Source of the DNA: Rosa chinensis
Taxonomy: Eukaryota > Streptophyta > Magnoliopsida > Rosales > Rosaceae
DNA length: 64,000 bases
Direction of reading: 5' to 3'
Assembly: GCF_002994745.2 (NCBI RefSeq)
Contig: NC_037093.1
Location: 47,658,384 to 47,722,383 of the forward strand
Of the stretch, positions 1 to 11,502 are shown piece by piece (position 1 is the stretch's first letter; each line of letters begins with the position of its first letter). Both the position numbers and the translations under genes were made by a program. The notes under the pieces are model-generated. The model made no database searches and was not told the DNA's origin. It was given only the letters and a program-made list of their open reading frames with translations.

Positions 1-14
1 CAAGAGATGTGTAA
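1..14 (+). CDS. 3' end of UBA/PUB-domain gene, copy A (cut by window edge)
   Basis: Only the last codons and the TAA stop (12-14) are inside the window. They match the end of the complete gene at 17777-20956 (last residues S-R-D-V, then TAA). The 3' flank at 15-500 is also nearly the same as 20957-21450, so this is the end of a paralogous copy lying to the left. Whether the rest of that copy is intact cannot be seen. Confidence 0.7.
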
Positions 15-500
15 TATCAGGTTCAGTTTATTTAGATCTTAAACTTAGAAGGGAAACTGGTTTTATTATGCAGTATCGATGAACTATGCTCTACAGATTT
101 CATGTTAAAATCTTACAGTTTAGTGTCTTGCCTTCTTGTAACAATTTTTACTCTGGAAAAGTAAGAGCTTGGAGATGAATGAAGTTTATTTTATCTTCTG
201 TAAACTTCTTTAAAGGTCGCCCTGCATCCCTTTATTAGCATGGCTCCATGAGATATACAAAATCCATCTTAAAATGTGTAGGAGTTGCCATTACTGCACA
301 GTGAGCCTATTAAAGAATTTTTTGGAGAGTTATTAGTAAATATTTTTCCTTGAGGTTTACAAAGTGAATGTTCTGGTTGTATCTAAATCTCATCCAACCA
401 ACAGCTCCAGTACTATTTGGAGATCGCAAAATTTATCTGTGGATTTTGGAGGTTGCAAACTTCTCTGTTTCGTTACAACTTATGAAGCACATGTTTTCTT
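15..500 (+). repeat. Duplicated 3' flank of the UBA/PUB gene (pair of 20957-21450)
   Basis: Sequence after the stop codon runs parallel to 20957-21450 with scattered substitutions and small indels. For example, copy C has about 20 extra bases near 21250. The match fades near 500. No gene is seen between 500 and 736. Confidence 0.8.
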
Positions 501-736
501 GTGAGTTAAGGCTTAATTAACCTTGAATTTGGAATAATTGTTTGAATCTCACTACGTTCTTCAATTCTCTACAACAAATGGCTGGGGAAGACTGAGTCTA
601 TAAAATAAATATTCAGTGTTGCAGGAAACAAAATAATAACAGCTAGAATTAATTAAAGTACCGAAATCTGAAAAATAAACACTACTGTAAAACAAAAAGA
701 AGCATATGTCTTATAGTCGCATTAGATCGTTTTCAC

Positions 737-1786
737 CTACGAACTTGGTGGTTGTGGTTGTATCCATGAAGTATGTAGTGGGGCTTGTAAAATATTAGGT
801 ACTGAAAGTTGCTCCACCTTTTCCTCTTCCATGTTAAAGATAAAAACAGCCGGAGCAAAGTTTGAATTTGGAATTGAAAGCCACTCCCACCATTTAGTGT
901 TGAAGTATATGCAATTGGCTTTGCATCCTGCAGAGTAGTAGTCTGAGCCATCAACAGAGAATGAAGAACTTTCACATCCCAAGAATAGACTTCTATTCTC
1001 CAAATTCTTTACCTCCAAATCTGACCACTCCCACCCCTGTTCTCTACCGAACGGCACCTCAAATACCTTAAACCTGGTGGTTTCAATTGATCCAATTCTT
1101 GGCCTAGATTGCAGAACCACCAACAAGGCCCCTGCTGATTCTACCATGTACAAGCTTTGACTAGTAGTCTGCCCATACATAGGTACCATTGGTATCTTCT
1201 TTGATAGCAAAATAGTTGTCTTTGGTTGCTTTGGGTCTTCAACATCACAAACCAAGATTTTGCCACTAAAATCCATCGCATAAAACTGCCCGTTGTGATA
1301 AATTAAATCGAGTATTGGAGTCCAGGCTACGTACGTCCATGTATCTTCTCCTAGTCTGCAAAACCCCCAACCGGTAACTGTGGCAGTCGCATAACTTACC
1401 AGAACCAAGCATTCCAGTGACGAAAAAGGGTTCGACGATAAGACAAACTTGGTAATCATATCGTCATACCTCCTCATCAGTCCAGAGTTAATCCCTTCAA
1501 CACTAGTTTTAACCATGTTAATATCTGGTAGCTTGATTTGAGCACGATGATGATCCAAAGGGTTCAACAAATTAACCTTGTAGTCTTCAGATATAGTCAT
1601 CAAGCATCCTAGAGAAGAATAATAGGAACAGCGCTGGTTCTTATTGATATTTAGCTCCGGCCGATCTTCTGTTAGGTTTAAAAGTTCACGGATATTGGCT
1701 TGAGAACTAGGACTGTCCGGGTCCGAGTATGAGAACATAAGGAGTGGAGATGCACAAATTCCGATAAACTTTTCTTCAGCCATCAT
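737..1786 (-). CDS. DUF295 (KIB1-4 beta-propeller) family protein without an F-box
   Basis: A single-exon frame of 349 residues. The middle and C-terminal parts look like the DUF295/KIB1-4 beta-propeller domain found in plant F-box proteins: a stretch around W-T-P-I-L-D-L-I-Y-H-N-G-Q-F-Y-A-M-D, a segment F-K-V-F-E-V, and a late block L-F-L-G-C-E-S-S-S-F-S-V with A-N-C-I-Y-F-N. Family members usually begin with an F-box of about 45 residues that binds SKP1. Here the frame opens with M-M-A-E-E-K-F-I-G directly before the propeller, and no F-box is seen just upstream. If expressed, it would not be expected to join an SCF ligase by the usual route. ATG at 1786 or 1783 are both possible. It could be a young truncated gene or a pseudogene with an intact frame. 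Confidence 0.7.
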   Translation of the reverse strand: MMAEEKFIGICASPLLMFSYSDPDSPSSQANIRELLNLTEDRPELNINKNQRCSYYSSLGCLMTISEDYKVNLLNPLDHHRAQIKLPDINMVKTSVEGINSGLMRRYDDMITKFVLSSNPFSSLECLVLVSYATATVTGWGFCRLGEDTWTYVAWTPILDLIYHNGQFYAMDFSGKILVCDVEDPKQPKTTILLSKKIPMVPMYGQTTSQSLYMVESAGALLVVLQSRPRIGSIETTRFKVFEVPFGREQGWEWSDLEVKNLENRSLFLGCESSSFSVDGSDYYSAGCKANCIYFNTKWWEWLSIPNSNFAPAVFIFNMEEEKVEQLSVPNILQAPLHTSWIQPQPPSS

Positions 1787-1863
1787 ACACTTCTAAGCTA
1801 AAATATACCACAATACTTGCTGCTGATGAAAAGGTAGATCAAGTGAAACTTTGAAAGAGAATG

Positions 1864-1873
1864 AATATAAATA
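1864..1873 (-). promoter_or_regulatory. Possible TATA box of the DUF295 gene
   Basis: Read on the minus strand this is TATTTATATT, about 80 bases before the start codon. The spacing fits a plant core promoter with a short leader. It is AT-rich DNA, so chance is possible. Confidence 0.35.
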
Positions 1874-2059
1874 GATGTGTATAAACCCTAATGAGTATAG
1901 GTAGATGTCTCCTTGTTATATTTGGTTTCCTTAGTTGGATATGTTAGTAGGGTTTCCCTACTTTGGGCCATCTGGGCCTATGTCGGGTTTGGGCCCAAAT
2001 GAAAACTAGGACTTTTTTTTTCAATTGAAGGAGTTGAGGGTGAATTTCCACCCAGTACT

Positions 2060-2335
2060 CCTAGTATTTTTAAAATTTTTCTCAAGTCCCAAAAGATCTG
2101 CACTCTGATTAATCATTTTAATCTATCTTCGAAGTACTAGGTTTTTTGCTAGAATAATGGTGCATAGATTTTATAAAGATGTGGGTGTACTAGGGGTATT
2201 GAGAGCTTGTTCGTTAGGTTTTTATACTCTGAGAATTGGCTCATTTTGTTAACTCTTATAGGTGAGTCAATTTTGTATTGCTTGCTGAATTTTAATATAA
2301 TGATTGATCCCCTTTCTCTCAAAAAAAGAAAAGAA
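2060..2335 (+). other. Intergenic stretch with a possible truncated LINE 3' end
   Basis: No coding frame. The part ending near 2335 has the look of a plant LINE 3' end: a weak AATATAATG-like signal, then CTTTCTCTC and an A-rich tail. No target-site duplication was found, so the call is weak. The rest of 1875-2624 shows nothing else. Confidence 0.25.
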
Positions 2336-2986
2336 AAGTAAACGAAAAAGCTTACAAAGTATAAAACAATTGGATTAAAGAGCTCTCAAGTATTTATGAA
2401 TATTAACGATTATGGTAAAAATTTTATAAAATAAAATTTCTCAGGACTAAGAAAAATTATTAGTTTAACGGAGTTATTATTAATGAAGTTCTAGAGGTAT
2501 TGATGTACATGACGGTTGTACTCTACTAACTGTTGCTCCAAAAGGTCTTTAAGCAGTAGTTTTAGTTGAGATTGTACACACTGAATAACAACGCTAACTT
2601 TCTCAGAAAGTAAATTTCTTTACGGGTCTTGCTATTCTTTCATAACCTTATTATGATATGCGTTAACAGAGTCCTAATTTCAATTTTTAGATGATGACCT
2701 CATTCATCAGGGCAAGTCCTTGTAAATGGGCAAAGCCAAGTGCTCTTATTTTACAATTGCAAGCTACCTTGAGAGTTTTAGGGCTATGAAAGGTATTTTT
2801 CTACTAGTCTATACACAATAGATATTTTAGAACAAGTAAATTCAATTCATTTTAGGTGTAAGGAAAAAGTAAAGTATCTAAAAGAAAATATATTTTTAGT
2901 TTTTTACATACATTATCAATGAGGGAACTAGACATGCATTACTTATGTGGGAAACAATTTTCAAAAGTAATGCTCGTTTTACACTT

Positions 2987-3091
2987 TTTTTTTTGTTAAA
3001 AGATTATCAAAGGGTTTCACTCATGCCCCCATGGTGACTCGAACCCATGACTTCGTACATAGGTAGTGGGTGCTCTAACCACTTAGCTAAA
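2987..3091 (-). mobile_element. tRNA-derived SINE with 13-bp target-site duplication
   Basis: On the minus strand the insert begins tRNA-like, with a pol III A box TAGCTAAGTGG (from 3080-3090) and a B box GGTTCGAGTCA (around 3035-3046). It ends in an A-rich tail (plus-strand T run at 2985-2995). It is flanked by the direct repeat TCGTTTTACACTT at 2974-2986 and 3092-3104. The paralogous site in copy C (about 17462-17475) has the repeat once and no insert, which serves as an empty-site control. Confidence 0.85.
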
Positions 3092-3422
3092 TCGTTTTAC
3101 ACTTGATTTTTTGTTGAACAATAAGTATGATTGCTTTTTTATTTTATTTTTATTTTTTTAATTTAACAATAAGACACTAGAACAACGTGGATTAATTCTT
3201 TTCGTAACAACCATAACGCCGAAAGGTATAAATTGGGAATCAGAAGATTGACATCTGAGAAGTTAGAAAGGTTGCAGAAGACTCTTGAAATGATATTCCA
3301 ATCTTTACAATGCTTCAATGGCAGGTTTCTCTGAACCCCCATCATTTAAACCTCACCATCCGCCTTTGGCCTCCAATTAGCCAAAACTGCAAACCTTGCT
3401 AACGACCCAAATACAGACAGGG

Positions 3423-3516
3423 ATGGTTGTTCCTCTAGTAAACGAGAAATTGCTTCAAGAGCTTGAATCAATGGGATTTGCCACAGCTCGGGCAACTCGA
3501 GATCTTCATTATTCAA
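3423..3516 (+). pseudogene. Orphan first exon of the UBA/PUB gene, copy B
   Basis: ATG at 3423 opens a frame reading [19 protein letters not shown], closely similar to exon 1 of copy C (17777-17870). A donor GTGAGT follows the coding part. Intron 1 continues to about 3780, then homology ends. None of the other nine exons is present, so this is only the first helix pair of a UBA domain with its old promoter region. It may still be transcribed but cannot make the protein. Confidence 0.85.
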
Positions 3517-3780
3517 GTGAGTTTTTAGTCTTGAGTATCAGCTTCAAGGACTTGTGAATTAAAACTATGCTGAACTGGAAATTTGAAGAGTTTTGGTACA
3601 AAATTAAAGGGTAGTTTGGTTCTTTGGTGTTTTATGTGCCTGTCAAAATGGGTTTATTTGCAATTCATGTTCTCTTATTATCTATTTAATAAATTTGTTT
3701 TGTAGTTTTCTTCTTCCAGATTCAACTTTATAGTTAGGCAATTATGGTTCTTTTGTGTTGTTTTACCAGGTATTGCCGTC

Positions 3781-4374
3781 ATCAATAGCTAGCAATACCT
3801 CTCCTTAATTATGTTAGACTCTCAAGAAAGTTCTCCATTGTTTGGTGGTTGAAGCATGGGAGTGGAAGGAAATACCCGCCGGTCCCTTGGAAATCAGTAA
3901 TTTTGTCTAGGAACCTAAGTTTGGTGATTTTGTGGGCTAATGACATTTAGGGAAAATTAGGTAGGTGTACTCAGCTAATTGAGTATTTCAAAAAGTAATC
4001 TAGAGGTCTAATATACAAAGAGGTCCATGTGCTGATTTGGATGTATGAATAGAAGTATCATTCTCGAAAAATTATTATCTTATATATTTAGCGAAGTTGT
4101 GGCCACATTAGAACCAGAGAAATTTAAACCGAGATTAATAATTTATCGATATCCATTTTTCTTTACAAATGAGTGTTGGCTTTGTTAATTGTATTTAAGA
4201 AGTAGCATCGTTGGTGTTTACATGCAATTTGGGCCATTCCTAGGAAGTGATCACACGAAGGAAACCTGAAGTTGCTCTCGAATATAAGGGCACATTTGCT
4301 TATATGAAATTAAGACGAGATGAATGAAAATAAATATGTCAAAATATGTGAGTTTGTAACCCTAACTCTCGCCA
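3781..4374. other. Intergenic, no gene seen
   Basis: No coding frame of note and no clear repeat. A short 8-base inverted pair (GGTATTGC / GCAATACC) sits at the left edge, where homology to copy C breaks off. Confidence 0.5.
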
Positions 4375-4619
4375 TGTAATCGTTAAAAAGAAAGAAAGTT
4401 ACTTTTGTAAAAGTAAAAATGGATTGGAATTGGTCTACTCATTTCATTTCATAACCCCTTTATATAGGGAGAGAATTACAATGGAAAGAACAATTACAAT
4501 GATGACATTAACTACTGATTGGTTCGTAATCCATGCTGATTGATGTTAATCGGTAATTGCTTGATTCCCTCTCCGTCAATCACTTTGACGAAGGCACACA
4601 ATATGTTTTTCCTTTAACA
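4375..4619 (-). repeat. 3' LTR of the decayed copia element
   Basis: The right edge (minus-strand start TGTTAAAGG at 4619) is next to a polypurine tract AAGGGGGAG on the minus strand. A TATATAAAG promoter box lies near 4460. The far edge is not clean and is set by comparison with the 29.7-kb element. Confidence 0.6.
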
Positions 4620-4815
4620 CTCCCCCTTGTGCCAAGTCAAAGACGAAATGGTGCATGAGTTGTTGCCTCACTAAAAACCTTGCCAAGTAACAATAAAAAC
4701 CCTGTGGGACAAAAATACACCTTGGTCGAAGGAAAAGAGCACAACGCACCTTTTACATTTGAGTATGACATGTGTGTGTTAGACTCCCCCTGACGTCTAC
4801 ACCTCCCCCTGATAC

Positions 4816-6563
4816 TTACATTAATCTAGGGAGCTTGGAAAGTCTTCGCATTCCTATGCTTTTCACATGTTTCTCAAATGTGGCCTTAGGCAGTGATTTG
4901 GTGAACAAATCTGCCACATTCTCCTCAGACCTTACTTGATTCACTTGAATCTTGAGGAGGGTCTGTTGTTGCTGATTGTAGAACAACTTTGGCGATATGT
5001 GTTTTGTGTTATCACCCTTAATACAACCTAGCTTCATCTATTCGATGCAAGCTGCATTGTGTTCATAAATGAAAGTAGGCTCTTCAGTGGTAGAACTCAA
5101 ACCACTAATCCCTCGAATATGTGCAATGATAGTTCTTAACCATACACACTCACGAACCGCCTCATGTACAACAATGATCTCTGAGTGGTTCGAGGAGGTA
5201 GCCACAAGGGTTTGCTTGGTTGATCTCCAAGATATCGCTGTGTTCCCATTGGTAAATACATAACCAGTTTGGGAACGACCTTTATGTGGGTCAGAGAGAT
5301 ACCCAGCATCAGCAAAACCAACCAAAACATCATTTGGCGTTTCGGTGTAGTGAGTGGCACTTTCGCCATCAATATTTTCTTCAGGGATTGCAGTTCCATC
5401 TGCAGTCCCTCTTGTCTCTCTGTAGGGAAAGAATAGTCTCAAGTCAATGGTTCCTTTTAGGTATCGAAGATGTTCTTGATACCATTCCAGTGACGCTGCG
5501 TTGGCGCTGAGCTAAATCTAGCTAACAAGTTCACTGAGAATGCAATGTCTGGTCGAGTAAATTGGGCTAAGTACAATAATGTGCCTATTGCACTTAGATA
5601 GGGAATTTCAGCTCCCAACACTTGTTCGTCATCTTCCTTTGGACGAGATGGATCTTTCCTTGCATCCAAACTTCGACCGATCATGGGAGTGCTAGCAGGA
5701 TGTGCTTTGTCCATGTTATATCGCCTGACTTTTGGACATATGCAGACTGGTGGATTAATATTCCACAAACTCGGTGTTCTAGTTCAAGGCCTAGATATAA
5801 TCGAGTTTTCCCAAGATCCTTCATCTCAAATTCGGATTTCAAGTAGCTCGCGGTTTCTCTTATTTCATCAAGAGTACCTGTTATGTTCATAGCATCGACA
5901 TATACGGCTACAATTGCCAATCCGGAACTTGTTTTCTTTATGAATGCGTAGGGGCATAATTCATCGTTCTTATATCCCTTCCCAATCAAGTAGTCACTTA
6001 GACGGGTATACCACATCCGTCTGGATTGTTTCAATCCGTAAAGTGAGCGTTTCAACTTAATTGCAAACACACTCTGTGGTTTAGAGTCACTTGACTTGGG
6101 TAATGTAAGGCCATTAGGCACTTTTCATATATATCTCTGAATCTAGATCCCCATAGAGATATGCAGTAACCACATCCATGAGCTGCATTTCCAGTCCTTC
6201 GGAAATTACTAAGCTAACTAAGTAGAGGAACATTATAACGTCTATTACGGGAGAGTATGTCTCCTCGTAGTCAATTCCAGGGCGTTGTGAGAAACCTTGC
6301 GCCACAAGGCGAGCCTTGTACCTCAGGACTTCATTCTTCTCATTACGCTTTCTGACAAAGACTCATTTATGTCCTACAGGCTTTACACTTGGTGGGGTTA
6401 GCACTACCTGACCAAATACCTGTCTCTTTGTCAGAGAATCTAATTCTACCTGGATTGATTCTTTCCATTTAGGCCAATCTGCTCTTTGTTGACATTTTTC
6501 AACAGAGTGTGGTTCGATATCATCGTGCTCTATGATTCCTTGAGCAATAGTATATATCATCAA
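4816..6563 (-). pseudogene. Copia reverse transcriptase and RNase H, broken
   Basis: Pieces in order on the minus strand: RT start near 6563 with W-P-K-W-K-E-S-I-Q; a block with A-Q-G-F-S-Q-R-P-G-I-D-Y and Y-L-Y-G-D-L-D; then K-R-S-L-Y-G-L-K-Q-S. The catalytic motif appears as V-D-A-M instead of Y-V-D-D-[IM], so one catalytic Asp is replaced. RNase H follows with G-F-A-D-A-G-Y-L-S-D-P-H-K (the usual C-D-A-D-W-A is altered) and ends with the copia tail E-N-V-A-D-L-F-T-K. Frame breaks lie near 6120, 5770, 5450 and 5037. It cannot work as an enzyme. Confidence 0.85.
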
Positions 6564-7285
6564 TGTGTATGGAAGATCTTTCTATCAACTCATACGTACT
6601 CTCGTAATCCTTTGAGATTTCTTTGTTCTCTGGAATCATTTCAAACATCGGAGCGTCCTCCAGTATTGATTCATGGACATAACTATAATCAGAGACAATC
6701 TCATGAGAGGGATTCTATACATTGATGATTGGTTTGTGCCTTACTCACCCTCTTCTTCCTTGGGTGAGTGTCAATCGAACCAAGTGACCTCCCCCTCTTC
6801 CTTGGGGAGCCACGGCCTCAACCACACCTCCACTAAGTGCGGTTGCAGTGCCTCTATCTGCGGCATCGTGCCCTTGTTGGGGACTTCTAACCTTGCAGGC
6901 ACATTTGCAGCTGGTATATGTGATCTCGTCACTTTACGATATCTGTAAACGCATCAGGAATCGAATCTGCTACGTTCCGAAGATCGATTATTCTTTTCAC
7001 TTCACTTTCACTTTATGAAGTGCGGGGATCAAGATGAGACAGAGTGGGGACAAACCACGAAAATTCCTGTCGTTCCCTTGGAAAATCCTTTTTCCTATCT
7101 CCCCCTAACGACAGGAAGATTGTCTCATCAAAGTGACAATCCGCAAATCTAGCGGTAGAGAGATCGCTTGTCAAGGGTTCCAAATAGTGGATAATTGTTG
7201 GGGATTCGTATCCAACATAAATACTTAATCGTCTCTAAGGACCCATTTTGGTGCGCTGTGGGGGCGCAATAGGCACATATACTGC

Positions 7286-8196
7286 TCAACCAAATATGCG
7301 TAAGTGTGAAGTGTCAGGCTCATATCTAGTTACCAACTGGTACGCAGAAAATGGTCGGCTAGCTGTGGGTCTTAAACGAATAAGTAAAGCTGCGTGTAAT
7401 ATTGCATAATCCCATGCAGATATAGGCAGGTTGGTGCTCATAACTAATGCCCTAGCCACCATATGTAGCCTTTTGATGGTGGCTTCAGCGAGACCATTTT
7501 GTGTATGCACATAGGGTACAGGATGCTCTACATCGATCCAAATAGATATGCAATAATCATCAAATACTTTTGATGTAAACTCTCCAGCATTATCAAGCCT
7601 TATAGACTTGATAGGGTGATTAGGGTGGTAAGCCCTTAAACGTATAATCTGTGCTAGGAGTATTGCAGCATTTCTTGTGGACAATAAAACGACATGTGAC
7701 CAGATTGTCGAAGCATCCACCAGAACCATAAAGTACTTGAATGGTCCGCATTCTGGATGGATAGGTCCGCAGACATCTCTTTGTATCCTTTGTAAGAATG
7801 GAATGTTTTGGTTTGTATCTTTAGCATAGGAAGGTCTCGATCTTGTTTTTGCTAAAGAGCAGGCTTTGCAAAATGAGTCATGTGCCTTTGAAATAGTCAA
7901 TGAGGCATAAAGGGATGGAGGTATTGTTTCTGGTACTTCAGAAAGCAATGATTGCATTTGAGCAATACTAGAACTGACACCTTGCAGTGTGGTGGATTTT
8001 TCTCCCATTTTTCACTCGAAAGAAGGGATGTCCGTGTGAGTTCTTGAAAAATACAGATCATCATGTCACGACCTCGGTGCCATAGGCGGTCATGCAAAAG
8101 CCTGTATGAGTCAGTGTCCCACATTTCATTGTTGGTGACAGTATAGGATTCAATGATCCGAATCGTAGTGAGGTACAGTCCACTAAATTGACTCAT
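7286..8196 (-). pseudogene. Copia integrase region, broken
   Basis: A 240-residue frame (8008-7286) holds the integrase core: Q-R-D-V-C-G-P-I-H-P near the first catalytic Asp, then S-I-R-L-D-N-A-G-E-F with the second Asp, and H-T-Q-N-G-L-A-E-A with the catalytic Glu. The adjoining frame 8196-7897 holds the GAG-pre-integrase part (L-H-D-R-L-W-H-R-G). The two overlap in different frames, so a frameshift lies between them. Confidence 0.8.
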
Positions 8197-8912
8197 AAGT
8201 TTCTCTAAGATGTGTTTCCTTCCACAATCATTAGATGTAATATCAAGGTATTCAGTTCCATTCTCACGGTGTGTTTTTACATGATAACCGTTGGCACAAA
8301 TTGCTTTGAAACATTAACAAGGTTCGATTAGCTCTTGGTGCATATAGAGCGTCTGTGACTTGAAATGTTGCGCCATTAGGCAGCAAAAATTTGGCAGTTC
8401 CTCGCCATTTTATTAGTTTTGATCATCCAATCATCGTAGTCACAAAGGAATTATAGGCTATTAGTTCAATAAATAATTGCCTATTTCTTAATATTGTGTG
8501 GGTAGTCCCACTATCATCTAAGCACTCAAGTTCTCCTCCATTCATTCCTACAAATAAATGGGAGGTATTTAGAAAATATAACTCATATTCTTTAGAGTAT
8601 TTCTATTTGCGTAGAATGATATTCTTTTCATTCTAATAATTTTTCTCTAGATGTATTGCTTTACATCTTTATAGTGCTATGTCGAACCATGTAAATATGT
8701 GTATAGTAAATAAATTTGAATAAATTCAGTGCTTCAGAATAAAATTCAAAATTTATTAATAAGCCAACGATAATCAAATCAAGGTCTTGTTCAGAAATCT
8801 TATTCATCAATCCATGATTGAAAATAAACTTTAAGACCAAACAATAGTCTAATTAAAAATGAGGCATTATGCCTTCACAACTGTCTTTGGAAAATAAAAT
8901 GAATAAAGCAGA

Positions 8913-9887
8913 TCAGTCAAGATTGAGAGCATCCATTGACTTAGCAAGTTCCTCTTTGCCATTGGAGTCTGCAACTGTAAGGTTGACGTCTAGGTCATGA
9001 CCTCCTTCTTCCATATAGTGAGCCACTTGTTCTTTAGACTCTCTATACCTCTTGTAATTGGCTGCTACTCTGTTGTTTGCTTGGCAGTTCTTGTACCAAT
9101 GCCCAATGAATCCACACCTATAGCATGGTTCATTGTCAACTCTTTCCTTTGGCATCTTGTTTCCATGATCCCCATGTCCCTTTCCACGTGGTGCATTGTT
9201 GCCACGTGGGTAGGGATCAGCACGTCTAAACCCCCTTGCATTGGAGTTATTTCCACCTTTCATTTTTCCATAATTAGCCTCGGGAATTTTCTTTGTCCCA
9301 GTGGGCCTGTCATTGTTATTCAAGAGGATCTTATTTTGTCTCTCAGCCACTTGCAGTAGGCTTATCAACTTATTGAAGGTTGTGATTCTTTTGTTGTCAT
9401 AATCCAACTGATACTGGTTCGCTAGTATAAAAGCTGAATTAGGAAAGGTGGTAAGAGTCTTGTAGATTATATCATCTTTTGTGATTTCCCTTCCACAGAA
9501 ATTGAGACGTGCCTTTAAGCGTAACATGTCCTTGTTGAAGTCATTGACCTTTTTATAGTCAAGCAAGCGGATTCCATTTCACTGAACAGCCAGTCCTGGG
9601 AGCAAAGTATCGTGAATGTTCCCAAACTGTCCTTTAAGGGCATCCCACAGTGCTTTGGGTGTCTTCAACTGAAGGTACTCCCAGCGTAGGCTAGGATCAA
9701 TATGTCACCTCAGAAAAATTAAGGCATCTGCTTTCACCTTATTAGATAGTTCATCATCTTTGGGATCAGTAATGGTGGCAGTGTAGTCTTTTGCCACAAA
9801 GGCAGTTTCCATATCAGAAACGCAACGATGGTACTCAAGTCCTTCTGAGTCCAAGATGTCAAACTCAGGTCGAGTTGGATCAGCCAT
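8913..9887 (-). pseudogene. Copia gag with one zinc knuckle, broken
   Basis: The N-terminal part at 9887-9705 starts M-A-D-P-T-R-P-E-F-D-I-L-D-S-E-G, typical of copia gag (UBN2-type). The second part, 9566-8913, carries a CCHC knuckle C-Y-R-C-G-F-I-G-H-W-Y-K-N-C. A stop and frame change separate the two. The capsid-like protein would be cut short. Confidence 0.8.
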
Positions 9888-9899
9888 CTACATAAAACA

Positions 9900-10993
9900 A
9901 GAGAGAAGATATAAATTACGCAGTCATAAAGACATCCACGTAAATTATTTTCCAAACATATGAATTAGATTTCAAGACCAAGATTAGTAATGGTCACTTT
10001 TTTTTTCGATGCTATGTGAAAATACTTTATCACAGTAAGTGAGTGTATAATGCGCATGAATTTTCATTATCATGGCCAAACGGTATTGATATGTTGCATT
10101 AAAAATAATCATAGTACATTTAAATATATCATATAAAAATAAACTACATGGCATGCTCAAATTTCACAAATATACAACAAATTATATACTACACATAATA
10201 ATAGCAATAATATATCATGCGTAAAATAAAATAAATAATAGCATAATATAAACGCATGCTTAGGAATAACTATATAAGCGTAAATAAAATTCACAAAACA
10301 TGCTCAGAATTGCATAAATAATATATAACAAGATATATATGGCATGTTCAAAATAAAGTATAAACTAGAGCATAATTAAAATATGCTTAAACATAATTAT
10401 TTAAAACATAAATAACATGGCATGCGTAAAATGATTAAAATTGCCTAACAAAACATGCTCAAAAAGGTCTAATTATAAAAATATATCAGAGTATGAAAAT
10501 AAATAAATAAAAGAGAACATACTTGTTGTCGAGAAAGTAAAACAATTCTAGTACACGCGCGTGTTGATGCAGGCGTGCGTAGTGATGTTTTTGGACTTGA
10601 GAAAAACTGGGCCGCTTCCTCTTTCTTTTCAGCAGTGGGCCTTGTTCTAGTTTTTTTTTCTTTGCTTTTCTCTTTTTTTTTTCTTTGTTTTTTTGTTTTT
10701 TTTTTGTCTGGGCTGCAAGGGCCTTTTTTTTTTGGGCAGCAGAGGCCTGCTTTTTTTTTTTTTTTGCGTCTTCCTCCTTCTGTTATTCTTCTTTCTGATT
10801 GACAGACGGTGGGTAGCGAGGTGGGCAGCGTTGTTGGCAGTCTACTGGTGAAGGGCAGGCGTGGGTGGGATCTGCAGCCGGTGAAGGCGAGGTGTGCGCA
10901 AGGAAGTAGCGCAGGCGTGGCAGGCTGGGCTGGCAGGGAGGAGGGTTGATGCGGGGCTGTTGGGATCTGCAAGGTTGAGCGAGCCTGCAGGTA
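9900..10993 (-). other. Leader (5' untranslated) region of the truncated copia element
   Basis: AT-rich DNA (9900-10500) is followed by GC-richer sequence with long T runs. No credible gene: the Lys-rich frame on the minus strand is only the complement of T runs. By comparison with the 29.7-kb element this is the leader between gag and the lost 5' LTR. Confidence 0.5.
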
Positions 10994-11252
10994 GGTCTTG
11001 CTATTCTTTCATAACCTTATTATGATATGCGTTAACAGAGGCCTAATTTCAACTTTTAGATGATGACCTCATTCATCAAGGCAAGTCCTTGTAAATGGGC
11101 AAAGCCAAAGGCTCTTATTTTACAATTGCAAGCTGCCTTGAGTGTTTTTGGGCTATGAAATGTATTTTGCCACTACTCTATACAGACAATAGATATTTTA
11201 GAACAAGTAACTCTGTATATTTTGGATTGCAGAGCGACAATGATTAATGAGA
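10994..11252 (+). repeat. Segmental duplication, copy C: left part before the copia insertion
   Basis: Matches 2625-2850. It ends in the 5-base target site TGAGA (11248-11252) of the inserted copia element, which is repeated at 17208-17212. The copy then resumes through 17213-18092. Confidence 0.85.
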
Positions 11253-11502
11253 TGTTAACGTACATGATTACTTGTAGATGGTTAATTAGTGTTAATTTTG
11301 CTAAGTGCATGATTAATTAGTTAGTGACCTACAGCTGTATTACACGTGTTGCTTTTCTGTGCTAGCTCATTCATCTACATATATAGCTGCTACTGTACTC
11401 GTTTTGGTTGTTGTAACAGAAACACAAGAATATAAAGAATTCTCTCATTTCTTCTCTCTCAGTCTTTCTCTTCTTTCTTCAAGCTCTAAACCCTAGCTTT
11501 CA
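11253..11502 (+). repeat. 5' LTR of the copia element
   Basis: 250 bp, TG...CA ends. Against the 3' LTR I see one substitution, a 10-bp length change (TTAGGGTTAA-type repeat near 16985) and a 1-bp change, which points to a very recent insertion. Confidence 0.95.

Larger units (their letters stand above)
2625..3780 (+). repeat. Segmental duplication, copy B: 5' region and first exon of the UBA/PUB locus
   Basis: Homology to copy C begins at the shared GGTCTTGCTATTC (2625 and 10994). It runs through the upstream region (pair 10994-11200 and 17290-17776), exon 1 and intron 1 (pair up to about 18092), and stops close to 3780, just where exon 2 should begin. Copy B lacks roughly 130 bases around the site where a copia element sits in copy C, and it has gained a SINE. 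Confidence 0.8.
4375..10993 (-). mobile_element. Decayed Ty1/copia element, truncated at its 5' side
   Basis: Minus-strand order of parts is gag (9887 to 8913), integrase (8196 to 7286), reverse transcriptase and RNase H (6563 to 4816), then a polypurine tract and a 3' LTR ending at 4375. This is the copia order. Frames are broken many times. The 5' LTR and the last part of the leader are missing: the element stops abruptly at 10993, where the duplicated UBA/PUB flank begins. The layout and motifs resemble the complete element at 29718-36231, which keeps a ~930-bp leader before its 5' LTR. Confidence 0.85.

Noticed and set aside
3010..3090. tRNA gene on the minus strand
   Set aside because: A and B boxes are present, but the insert has an A tail and a target duplication and is absent from the paralogous site, so it is a SINE.
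10469..10972. 167-residue Lys-rich frame on the minus strand
   Set aside because: It is the complement of long T runs in the leader of a decayed copia element, with no domain.
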